Below the pieces are notes generated by a model that was not told the DNA's origin, did no database searches, and was given only the letters and a program-made list of their open reading frames with translations. A program made the position numbers and the translations under genes. Shown here piece after piece: positions 54,822-64,000 of a stretch of DNA of 64,000 bases. This DNA comes from Muraenolepis orangiensis (taxonomy: Eukaryota > Chordata > Actinopteri > Gadiformes > Muraenolepididae), in NCBI GenBank assembly GCA_027704905.1, contig CM051002.1, positions 9,743,915-9,807,914 of the forward strand, in the 5' to 3' direction. How positions within the stretch are numbered: position 1 is the stretch's first letter; every line of letters starts with the position of its first letter.

Positions 54822-55477
54822 GTTAGTAGAAGTTTTTATGTACTTAGAAATCTCATCTTATTTATTATATTGTTAAGTATTTTACATGTATTATCTCAGT
54901 ATTTTCCTTTTCTCATGTTCTCTTTTGATCTTATTCCATCCAGAATACCAGGACAGATACAGATGGGACAGTTCTGGCTTTGTTTTATCTGTTTGTCCCA
55001 GTGTGTCTGTCATATTGTGTTTGACAGTTGTGTCTCTCTGTTGAAGTGTCTTTGATAGTGTGTCATTCTGCTAGTGTTACTTGTCTGTTGTCTCTATATA
55101 TCTTGTACATATGTTAATTATCAAATAAACTTGAGGCTATAACCTATGTAGTTTGAAAATGTTTTGTTATTAACTATGGAAAACTCAATAAGTGAGTTAA
55201 TACTTTACTCCGCACTTACCATGGTATTGAAATCAGATTTTCGGAAAGATTTCATTAATTAGTTAGTGCATTTATGGTAATTAGTTAGTACACAGTTGTA
55301 TCAGTATGTCTACACATCAGTTTATTACAGCACAACAGTTAACATTTTCGAATTACATTGAACCAGAATTGTCCCCCTTTTTTCTTTAAAAGTGAAGAAA
55401 ATTGGATATGTTAATGATATATTGACCGCAAAACTCAAAATGTCCCCGGTTTTAATTTAGAAAATCTGGCCACCTTA
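54822..55477 (+). other. 3' non-coding part of the hAT transposon
   Basis: Contains an AATAAA at 55124-55129 (in TCAAATAAACTTGAG), a likely polyadenylation signal for the transposase mRNA, then AT-rich sequence to the right terminus. Confidence 0.6.
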
Positions 55478-55485
55478 TCCTCTGG

Positions 55486-56700
55486 ACCCTCCTCTGGAGT
55501 CTCCTCAGGGGTCTGCTCTGAACCCCCTCTGTAGTCGACAGCCGGGGACCGCGTGACGTCGTCGGGCGGATACGGCGCGGCGTCAGCAGACGGGGGCTGC
55601 GTGACATCGTCGGGCGGGTACGGCGTAGCGTCCGCAGACGGGGGCTGCGTGACGTCGTCAGGCGGGTACGGCGCGGCGTCAGCAGACGGGGGCTGCGTGA
55701 CGTCGCCGGGCGGGTACGGCGCGGCGTCAGCAGACGGGGCCTGCGTGACGTCGTCGGGCGGATCCGGCGCGGCGTCAGCAGACGGGGGCTGCGTGACGTC
55801 GTCGGGCGGATCCGGCGTGGCGTCAGCAGACGGGGGTTGCGTGACATCGTCAGGCGGGTACGGCGCGGCGTCAGCAGACGGGGGCCGCTTGACGTCATCA
55901 GGCCGGTATGGCGCGGCGTCAGCAGACGGGGGCCACTTGACGTCGTCAGTCGGGTACGGCGCAGCAGACGGGGGCTGCGTGACGTCGTCAGGCGGGTACG
56001 GCGCGGCGTCAGCAGACGGGGGCTGCGTGACGTCGTCGGGCGGGTACGGCGCGGCGTCAGCAGACGGGGGCCGCTTGACGTCATCAGGCGGGTACGGCGC
56101 GGCGTCAGCAGACGGGGGCCACTTGACGTCGTCAGTCGGGTACGGCGCAGCAGACGGGGGCTGCGTGACGTCGGCAGTCGGGTACGGCGCAGCAGACGGG
56201 TGCGGAGCGACGTCCTCAGTCGGGTGCGGAGCGACGTCGTCAGCTGGGTGCGGAGCGACGTCCTCCGCCGGGTGTGGAGCGACGTCCTCAGGCGAATGCG
56301 GAGCGACGTCCTCAGGCGAATGCGGAGCGACGTCCTCAAGCGAATGCGGAGCGACGTCCTCAAGCGGGTGCGGAGCGGCGTCCTCAGGCGGGTGCGGAGC
56401 GACGTCCTCAAGCGGGTGCGGAGCGGCGTCGTCAGCCGGGTGCGGAGCGACGTCGTCAGCCGGAAGCAGGGCGGCGTCCTCACGCCGGGGCAGCGCGGTC
56501 GGTGGAGGAAAACCGAAAGTCATTGGAACTTTCGGAGCGGCCAACCACGCCTGAATACGCGCTATGTTAGCCTTATTCTGGGCGTCCCGGGTGATCCGCT
56601 CTTCCTTTTCGGCTGTGGTTTCCTCAAAACCGTAAAAACCGTCCTTGTCCAGCGGGGGGAACATAATGGTCCTCCACGTGTCGAAGTCGCAGGGGTCCAT
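55486..56700 (-). CDS. Proline-rich tandem-repeat ORF of the LTR element
   Basis: Starts MDPCDFDTWRTIMFPPLDKD at 56700, a few bases inside the truncated 5' LTR, in the place of gag. An early charged segment has AEKEERITRDAQNKANIAR. The rest is 8-residue units (DVAPHPAE-like) followed by 16-residue units (PPSADAAPYPPDDVTQ-like), with no zinc knuckle, protease or polymerase. The frame is interrupted by the hAT insertion at 55477. Function unknown; probably a decayed or specialised non-autonomous element protein. Confidence 0.55.
55545..56475. repeat. 48-bp and 24-bp coding minisatellites
   Basis: About 13 copies of a 48-bp unit (GCGTCAGCAGACGGGGGCTG within it) at 55550-56170, then 24-bp units (GTGCGGAGCGACGTCCTCA) at 56200-56470. 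CpG-rich. The long plus-strand frames across it are antisense artefacts. Confidence 0.92.
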
Positions 56701-56979
56701 AGTGGTGAGGTCCAGCGCACGTGGCTAGGCCACGCCCCCTGCCAACCAACGTGATTGTTGACAGGAGCGTGTGTGCGCCACCAGCGCATGTGGCTAGGCC
56801 ACGCCCCCTGCCAACCACCGTAACCGTGACATTGACACTGATACCCGGACAACATCTGTCTAGTATCTTAGATCTTTTGCTAAAGCAACTTTCCTTGTCA
56901 TACAAAAGTGAAGAGGTGTAGATAACGTCATAACCATACTACATAATCTTTCTGGTAAACATTGAAAATAAATAGCAGT

Positions 56980-57260
56980 TAGTGCATATGGTCAGCATGC
57001 CGACGCAGCACCCCTTCCATGAGACTCTGGAAAGTGGCAGGGTCCTCAGACAAACCAAAACAAAGTGTTTTGAATTGGAACAACCCATGCAGAGTGGAGA
57101 AGGACAATGTTTTCTTAGACTCTGGAGATAAAGGAATCTGCCAGTAGCCCTTGGTTAAATTCAGTGTCAAATCATCAAACTTTGACTATGTCACTCACCT
57201 TGCGGTAGTCCAGACAGAACTGAATAGACCCATCAGACTTGCACACAAGTACAATGAGCA
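56980..57260 (-). mobile_element. Ty3/gypsy reverse-transcriptase relic, unit 3
   Basis: LTKGYWQIPLSPESKK and FGLSEDPATFQSLMEGVLRR on the minus strand. Homologous to 31180-31450 and less decayed there in the FGLS segment. Confidence 0.85.
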
Positions 57261-57864
57261 TAACTTTAAATGATTCTAAAGTTTGTGTTCAGGTAACCTA
57301 AAGGATGCAACATAACATCACGCCTGGGGATGTTTCAATGTGCTGGTTAATTAGACGTCACCAAACCTCAGCTCTCTGACGAGAAGAAATGGGTCTATCA
57401 CAGGGGACCAGGGCAGACTGGTTCACAGTGATCCCAGTGAAAACAGGGAGGTAGAATGCAAACATAATGATTTCTTCTTTCTGGTTCAGACCTAATATAT
57501 GTCAAAATGATGCCTTTATTTTATGTCAGGTATTTTCTTCTCTTCTTTACATCAGCATGATGTGAAACCTAACTCAGCCATACTGGATAGTACGCAGTGT
57601 ATTGTATAGTACAGTATTGCATAGTATAGTATTAGGTCTAGTGTTGTTGTATAAAGTCAGAATGCAGGAGTTAATGGGGAGTAAGCATTCCATTGTACTT
57701 GCTACACATGGAAAATAAAGAATCTTGAATCCTAATATTGCAGAACTATATCACTATCAGCAGGAACCACCAAAGACAACAGCTGTTAGATGCTATATTT
57801 ATTTTTGATTCCAAAGAACCACCGTGTGCCATGTTTGTGTGCTACATACTATTAAGAACCCAGT

Positions 57865-60591
57865 TCAAACGCAGTTGCAGCAATTGCAGCTGGGGTCGAA
57901 CACCAGGCCAGTAGCACAGCGTTTCTGGTAGGTCTTTCCTTGGCTGCACTCGTAGAAGTGGTTCTTGTTGGTGGGGTCAGGGTAGAGTCCGTTGGCCGTG
58001 GCGTGCGTGTGTCTGATTGCATGCTTCACCAGCTCCAAGGCCGGTCTTGATGCTGCTGATCAAAGGGTACTTTCCCTGGCCACAGAAAGTGCCACTGAAG
58101 TCATCCATGTCTAAAGTCCAAACCATGGCTCCTCCGAAACCGTTCTTCAGCCACTGGAGCTGTTCATTGGAAGAAATGTATGGTTTATATGTCAGTCACA
58201 ATGACACATATAAAAGGTTAATGTATGTATCTATGCATGTTATGCATACCTTGATCTGAAAGCTCTTGACATTGTCGTATCCAGCCCAGGTGCCCTGGCT
58301 CTTGTAGGCATAGGGCACCTCCTGGATGGAGTCCCAGGCCTGTGTAGCTCCTTCCTTTAGAAAGGTGCAGATCTGAAAGGACGAGGCCATTTGAATTATA
58401 TTATAAAGATCGTGTTATACTTACTTACTTAATGTCATGCCATCGATATGCTGACTTTGTCAACCAAAAACATCCACTTTAAAGGGAATACCTCATAGTA
58501 GGCCAAGAAGCCAGCCTGGTGGGTGAAGGGGCCAGCAGGTCCAGCACCACGGGCCGGGGCTCCCACGGCGGTGTTGGATGAAGCCAGGTTGAAGGTGTGG
58601 CCATGGGTGGCGAATCCAACCAGCAGCTTCTCGGCGGGTGCGCCGTTGTTCTTCCAGTAGTTCATGGCATAGTCCTACAGAAGGTGGAAACCATGTCACA
58701 TCCTGATTCTAACAATTGCGGTCCAAAGTTATGTGTGTAATACAACTTTAAAGTTTTGATTATTATCATATTCATCATATTTATTAGATTTATTATTATT
58801 AATAATAATGATAATAATAATAATTACAACCTGTATTTTAAAATTATTATTATTATTAAGAAAGATCCCTTCACGTACCACATTGAGGTCGTTGCTCTGG
58901 TCAGCTGGGCCTTTGTAGAGGGGGCTGTTTTGTCTAACAGTGGGCTCCCAGGAGCCATGAAAGTCATAGCTCATCACATGCAAGTAGTCCACGGCACTGG
59001 CATGAAACATTACAAACAAAACGTCAGGAATATTTTCCAGACATCCCAACATCCCCCCACATTATAACTAAATACTAACGCTCCGATTGCCGCAATCTGG
59101 TATCCAGAGTCGATGGTTCCCTTTCCGGCAGAGACGGCAGCAGTCAGCATCAGACGAGGACGGTTGGTATTCTTGCCCTCGTTCTCGAAGGCCCTCAACA
59201 GCTCCTGAAGAGAAAGACACAGAGGGGTCAGATATGGATGCATGGGTTTCTCTATCTCTTTTCATCATATCTCAAAGTTAATCCGCCATACTAACAAATG
59301 TTTATAAGGCCCTTAGTGGCAGAATTATGCACAGATTTTGATGTTGAAACGGTAGGAACAAAAAACATACTTCTATACAGCATGTGCAATATCTGACCTG
59401 GACCAGAATAGTAAAGCGTTGCTTATCCTCAGCTGGGGAGCCACGAGATCCAGGGTACTCCCAGTCGAGATCCAGACCATCAAACTTGTGCTGACGCAGG
59501 AACACGATCGCACTGGTGATGAAGGTCTGGCGGTTGGCAGGAGTAGACACCATGGTGGTGAATCTGAGGAGAGGCCATGAGAGCCAGCCGTCAGCTGGCT
59601 TGTACTTGTTTCATATACACTTGATGAAATCTGAGATATGTTTTATATTCACTTGGCAGTGCCAAAGTTCCATCCTCCAATGGCCAGCAGGGTCTTCAGT
59701 TTACTGTTGCTGACAAAGAAAAACATTTGATACACCAATGCCGGCTTTAATCCTTTTTCAGGAGGTCTTTCTTTATTGTGTCTGAGTGTATGCTGGTCTG
59801 ATCACTTTTTCTTGCAAACACATCCAGGTGAAAATCTATTTTCTCTACATTATATTCTTCATTGAAGTATCTGAAGCCTGTAACCAACACTTTTATCCTT
59901 ACAAATGGATACAGAGGCTTAGATAACCCCACACCCTTTGTGTTCATGTCTCTACTCACTTGTTCTTGAGGGCCTGGAACTGTCTGTAGAGCACCTCATC
60001 GTTCCACTCGTAGGTCGTGAGCCGGTTGCCGTCCATTCCGGCAAAGGCGTAGATCAGGTGATCGCAAAGACATCGGTCTACGTCGGTGGGTAAAAACTTA
60101 CCTGCTCCGGGACGGTACTGTGCCCAGTTAGTGAAATAACAGGAGAGGATGTAGGATGATCCTAGAACAGAGGGCAGACAGTCACACTTAAGTTCAGACC
60201 TTAGAGTTCAGCTGTTTTAGGATTAGGAAGACAAATTCACTGGGGGTTTGAAAAACATACCTAGCTGCACGTGCAGCACGAGAGCCAAACCTGTACAGAG
60301 AGAGAGAGAGTGAGAGAGAGAGAGGATTTGTTTAAATAAAGTGAAAAGCTTACAAGTCTTCAGTGGTTCCATGTTCTTCACTTACCAACTATTACGTTAC
60401 CATTGACATATAGAGGGAATGACGAGACGAGACACACCTGGGTTGATTACAAATGGGTACACCTGGAAGGGAAACCGATAAGGACTACAAAACCATGACA
60501 GGGAACTACAGCTAGACATGACACATCACACTAGGAGCGCCTGATCAGGGCACAAACACATAACACCAACGAAGATGAGTAGCTTGCCCAT
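57865..60591 (-). CDS. chia: Acidic chitinase-like GH18 gene, copy 3 (frame break before CBM14)
   Basis: Third near-identical chitinase. ATG at 60589-60591; catalytic exon around 59398-59563 with DGLDLDWEYPG intact; GH18-frame stop at 57977-57979, about 403 residues. It shares the last-exon deletions of copy 2, so copies 2 and 3 are sisters. Private changes include SAIVFLRQ (Ala to Val) and TVRQNSPL (Gly to Arg); a CAGCAG to CAGCAC-type change lies in the signal-peptide exon region. The CBM14 sequence to 57865 is again out of frame. All splice sites inspected match copy 1. Confidence 0.86.
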
Positions 60592-60628
60592 GGTGCGTCT
60601 GTATAACGTTCTAAGGGAAAGGGTCCGT

Positions 60629-60636
60629 CTTATATA
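60629..60636 (-). promoter_or_regulatory. TATA box of chitinase copy 3
   Basis: TATATAAG on the minus strand at the same distance from the ATG as in the other copies. Confidence 0.7.
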
Positions 60637-61189
60637 CACCTGAGGCACCACTTCATATCTGCACACACATTGTTTGTGTGCTGATTTGTTTGGTCATGCG
60701 TTTGTTTGGGCATGTCGGGTATTCCACTGGCTCAGCTAAAAGCAAAGATAACCTTCTAATGTCCTCTAAAGACATGTTCATCAGGCTATCACAAGTGAAA
60801 TTAAGGTGAGTGCTGCAATGTGTTTCACCAAACGCACTTCTGTGTTTTGCCTGCTCTGTTCTGCTGATATGCCAAGTAGTCCAGACGTTTAGCAGTGCTC
60901 TGCACGCTCGTACAGCAACATATGTATGTCTTTTCTAAGGGAAGAGACATCAAATGCTTGCAAAGTCCACAAGGAAAGGCTCCAACCAGGCTTGAACCCA
61001 AGATCATCTTCCAGTTTTCTCAACTGTTTGTAAGATGATAAATGCTAAATGCTGACGATGGTATATAGATATCCAAACATACAGTAAGCATAATTTGAAA
61101 TGCATGAAATCCTCCTTAATTATGGGGCTCTGATTCATAACATACTTGGTACACACATGTATTCTTATATAATGTATATACTGTATATA

Positions 61190-62780
61190 CTGTATATGTT
61201 TAAATATATACATTGTTTATTTTATGTTGTATTAAATTAAGAAGATATTACCACAAAACAATAGGAAGAACAGGTGGCCTAAATGGACTTTTTCTTGTGC
61301 TTCAATTTCTGATTGAAGTTTGTTGATTGTTAGATAATGTTAAGATAATCGATAAGCAGTTTCTGGATTGAGCAACATATAACTGTTAGGAGTTGTGTTT
61401 CTTTTGACTAATTCATACCCTAGTCACATATGCTATCTAGAACTATAATATATACACTATCCTGAACTTGTGGTTAGCGGCTGATTAATAACTTAATCAT
61501 ATGTTTGGCATGGAACTGGGCCAAGCCAAGGTTGTTATCGCCAATGTTAAATACATATTTTTCGTTGTGTACTTATGCTCTGGTACATGGCTGATATGTT
61601 CTCTGTGTTCATGCTGCACTGCTTCTGGTCAGGCCAAGGCCAAATGGTCAAACATATCTAGACAAGAGGGCTTGTGTGAGTTACAGGCACGTCCACTGGC
61701 CACTCTGTTAATTGTAGAGGTTTCAAGGACTTTTTACTGTGGCCCTGAAGTGCAAATCACAACTACAATAACAAAACAATCTGAAAATATGACAACACGC
61801 AAGTCTGTATAACATTAACATTACACTTACCGGTACATACTTTCTGGACTCATTACAGCTACTGCACTGTACTGCACTGTATTAATGATGCTGCTGCACT
61901 ACTGCACTTTAAATGCTTTAAAATCTTTTTGCACATTCAACAGATGTTCATACCACCTATCAGCCACTTTGCTGTCCTTTTTTTGTTCATTTTTCTTTTT
62001 ATTGTATATTTTTATGGTATTGTTTTTTGAGACGTTTACTGCAGGAGGGAATGGGGAGCAAGCATTCCAATGTACTTGTTACAAATGGCAAATACATTTC
62101 TTGCATCTTGTATCTTGTATTGTATTCAAATATAAACATTTCTGAATAGAAGGTAAATAATTCAACTGACAATTTCTGTTCAATCCAAATTGCACTAAAT
62201 GAGTTTCATAACCAATTTCTAACCAGCTATAACTTTGAAACCTAAATAAATAATACATTATTAGATACATATGGGAAAATAGCAAGGATGCAAATACCGC
62301 AAATTAAGCACAATTTGTGGAAAGATCATTACACATGGGTATTTTGGTGCAATTTGTTCCCCCCAGTTATCAGTGCTGGAGACCTGTGTATGGTAAGTGT
62401 GTGTTTGAGTCTAAGTGTTTCAGACAGATGAGGGGATGGATTGTAATATAAATGAATTGCCACCGACCAAATCATAGGAGTTATGATGCTGAAAACAGAT
62501 ATATTGTGTAACAGCTTTGGAGACGTTAGTTCAAGTTCTGCTAATAACAATCCCCTTCTTGGAAACCTTGGCAAGAGTCTCGTGGCGCAGATGTGAGGGC
62601 TGCAGGTTCTGGAGACCTGTGTTCGATTCCCACTTTCGGTTGGTATTGTAAATGATGATGTGGTAAGCTTATGTATGGCAATCTTTGAACTATAACAATT
62701 TGTTATGTATGATGAACTATGAGAATGTGTTAATCATGACAATTTGTGATGAGTGTGTTTTGCTTAGTATTTATATATAT
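61190..62780. other. Duplicated block B, unit 3
   Basis: Matches 44836-46430 with small indels, including the family A repeat (about 61850-62125) and the SINE-like fragment (62576-62650). Homology ends at about 62768, where a transposon begins. Confidence 0.75.
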
Positions 62781-62782
62781 AT

Positions 62783-64000
62783 ACCGTATTGACCCGAATA
62801 TAAGACGACCCCGATTATAAGACGACCCCTCTTTTTCAAGACTCATTTTTGGAGCAAAAAAAATTTGAAGACCAAATATTTTTTTTTGAAAGAAAATCAT
62901 TTTATTTGAAAATAATGATAACACACATCACACATTGTGTTCAAATTTGCCTAACTTGGCGAACAAAAAGAAAACAGGCTAGATAGATTGCAATAAAACA
63001 GTAGTGCAATAAAACGGTAGCGCAATAAAACAGTAGAGCAATGAAACAGTACAACATTTCAGAACATCAGTCTATTGGTCACATCACGTCTTCTCATTCA
63101 GCTCGTCTTCTACATCGCTGGTTGTTCCTCTCACTCCCGCTATCGTCACTCACGTTGTCCGCTTCCCCGTCTCCTCCCACATCACGTCATCCTCGCTGCC
63201 ATCCATGGCATTTGATACGCAGCATTTCTTAACCCATTAATGATGCTTTCTGGGGAAACGTCAGCCCATGCTTGCAATATCCATTCACAGAGCAAACGTA
63301 CTGCAGGCTTTTGGATTTTTCCAGACGGTGTCAGTGCGTGATGACCAGCCAGGAGCCACTCTGTGTATCTCTTGCGCAGATTGCGCAGCTGGCTTGTCAT
63401 TCCGCCCGGTATGATCACTAGGTCACCTAGTGATCATCACTCTTTCACTTTTTGACTGGCTCAGTCAAGTGTCCACGGAAAGCATCCAGAATCAACATAT
63501 TCCTCTTCTTTCTGAGTCCCCCACGCCGTCTGCCCCACACCACCTTGACCAACTTGCCAGTCCACCACAAGCTCCGTCTCCATCCAGCCCTTTGCCTGGG
63601 CGCGTACGATAACGCCAGCTGGCTGCCTCTTTAGGTACAGTCACTGCCTCTTTAGGTACAGTCACTGCCTCTTTAGGTACAGTCTTGCGTTTTAAAACCA
63701 CGTACGGGGGAAGTTTTGTCCCATCTGCGAGGCGCGTTAACATGACCGTTACTCGGCTCTTCTCGTTTCCAGTAGACTTCACAATCACTGATTTGTCGCC
63801 TTTCTTATGCACTGTGACAGATGTTGGCATGTCAAAATACACAGGCGTTTTTCTTTTTTCAAGTTGGTCGCTGTGTCTCTCCATTTCTATCTCTCCAGGT
63901 AACTGTTTTTATGTACTGTTACTTTAAGACTTTGAGTGACTTTAAGTGTCGCGCGGTGTCTCGGAACACTCGTTTGGCGCGATCTGTTGTTGCGCAATTA
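62783..64000 (-). mobile_element. Pogo/Tigger-like (Tc1-mariner superfamily) transposon, partial
   Basis: Begins after TA with CCGTATTGACCCGAATATAA and a repeated TATAAGACGACCCC, a terminal motif of a widespread element family. Minus-strand transposase pieces: STGNEKSRVTVMLTRLADGT, KLPPYVVLKRK, then ILDAFRGHLTEPVKK (catalytic Asp) and, after a stop and frameshift, IIPGGMTSQL and YTEWLLAGHHALTPSGKIQK with ISPESI-like DVSPESII. A 21-bp unit is triplicated at about 63621-63685 in the frame (VPKEAVT). The right end lies outside the window. Confidence 0.82.

Larger units (their letters stand above)
52124..55477 (+). mobile_element. Complete, apparently autonomous hAT transposon
   Basis: 3354 bp. 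Termini TAGGGTGACCAGA and TCTGGCCACCTTA are imperfect inverted repeats, flanked by the 8-bp duplication TCCTCTGG (52116-52123 and 55478-55485). Subterminal GTCCCCGTTTT-type repeats occur at both ends (52138-52215 and 55440-55452), as is usual for transposase binding. It encodes one long intact transposase and sits inside the ORF of the LTR element. Confidence 0.95.
50863..56831 (-). mobile_element. Gypsy-like LTR element, nearly all of pol missing
   Basis: Bounded by TGTCACG and CGTGACA and a 5-bp target duplication TTGAC (50858-50862, 56832-56836); the empty site exists at 40624. It reads on the minus strand. The 3' LTR is 50863-51874 (about 1 kb), preceded by the polypurine tract GAGGGGGGGGTAC. 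A TATATATAC box lies in it near 51550. The 5' LTR is reduced to 56712-56831. Between them lies one proline-rich ORF and no reverse transcriptase. The GC- and CpG-rich composition differs strongly from the host flanks. A complete hAT transposon is inserted at 52124-55477. Confidence 0.85.

Noticed and set aside
55553..56754. Long plus-strand frames rich in Gly-Tyr-Ala or Arg-Val
   Set aside because: Antisense or off-frame readings of the 48-bp and 24-bp minisatellites in the LTR element ORF.

Overview
The window is nuclear DNA from a ray-finned (teleost) fish. The evidence is spliced vertebrate genes with GT-AG introns, fish-type retroelements (Rex3/RTE, Rex1/L2-like, Tx1/L1-like, Ty3/gypsy), hAT, Tc1, Harbinger and pogo-like DNA transposons, and a very high load of (CA)n, (CT)n and (AT)n microsatellites. 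The species cannot be fixed from the sequence; the microsatellite density would suit gadiform-like or other repeat-rich teleosts, but that is only a guess. No bacterial, plasmid or CRISPR features are present.

Layout. 1-3.8 kb is microsatellite-rich upstream DNA. 3.87-5.73 kb (+) holds a complete fibromodulin-type small leucine-rich proteoglycan gene (fmod) split into five coding exons. 5.7-16.9 kb is intergenic, with LINE/SINE relics, a fairly complete Rex3 retroposon and a Tc1 relic. 16.9-22.13 kb (+) is an SLC6-family transporter with closest resemblance to SLC6A14 (ATB0,+): 14 coding exons whose phases all agree, 605 codons. Its introns carry a telomere-like GGGTTA array and long GT repeats that touch splice sites. 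22.1-31 kb is a mosaic of decayed DNA: an slc6a14-like exon relic, a chitinase exon relic, a large inverted repeat of about 1 kb arms with hAT and Harbinger elements in and around it, a Rex1-like LINE and a gypsy reverse-transcriptase relic.

From about 31.2 kb to the end the window is a head-to-tail segmental duplication with three copies of a GH18 acidic chitinase gene (chia-like) on the minus strand (32.2-34.8, 41.6-44.2, 58.0-60.6 kb). Each copy has ten coding exons, a TATA box and an intact catalytic motif. All three share a frame break before the chitin-binding (CBM14) domain, so the predicted products of about 403-406 residues lack it. The copies are told apart by nested insertions: a hAT element replaces a 2.7 kb block in unit 1, and a 6 kb gypsy-like LTR element sits in unit 2. 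That LTR element itself carries a complete hAT transposon (52124-55477) with terminal inverted repeats, an 8-bp target duplication and an uninterrupted 628-residue transposase. A pogo/Tigger-like element interrupts unit 3.

Functionally, fmod (extracellular matrix), slc6a14 (Na+/Cl--coupled amino-acid uptake) and the chitinases (secreted digestion or defence) are unrelated neighbours, not a pathway. The notable biology is gene-family expansion by tandem duplication, loss of a substrate-binding domain before expansion, and a datable stack of transposon insertions.
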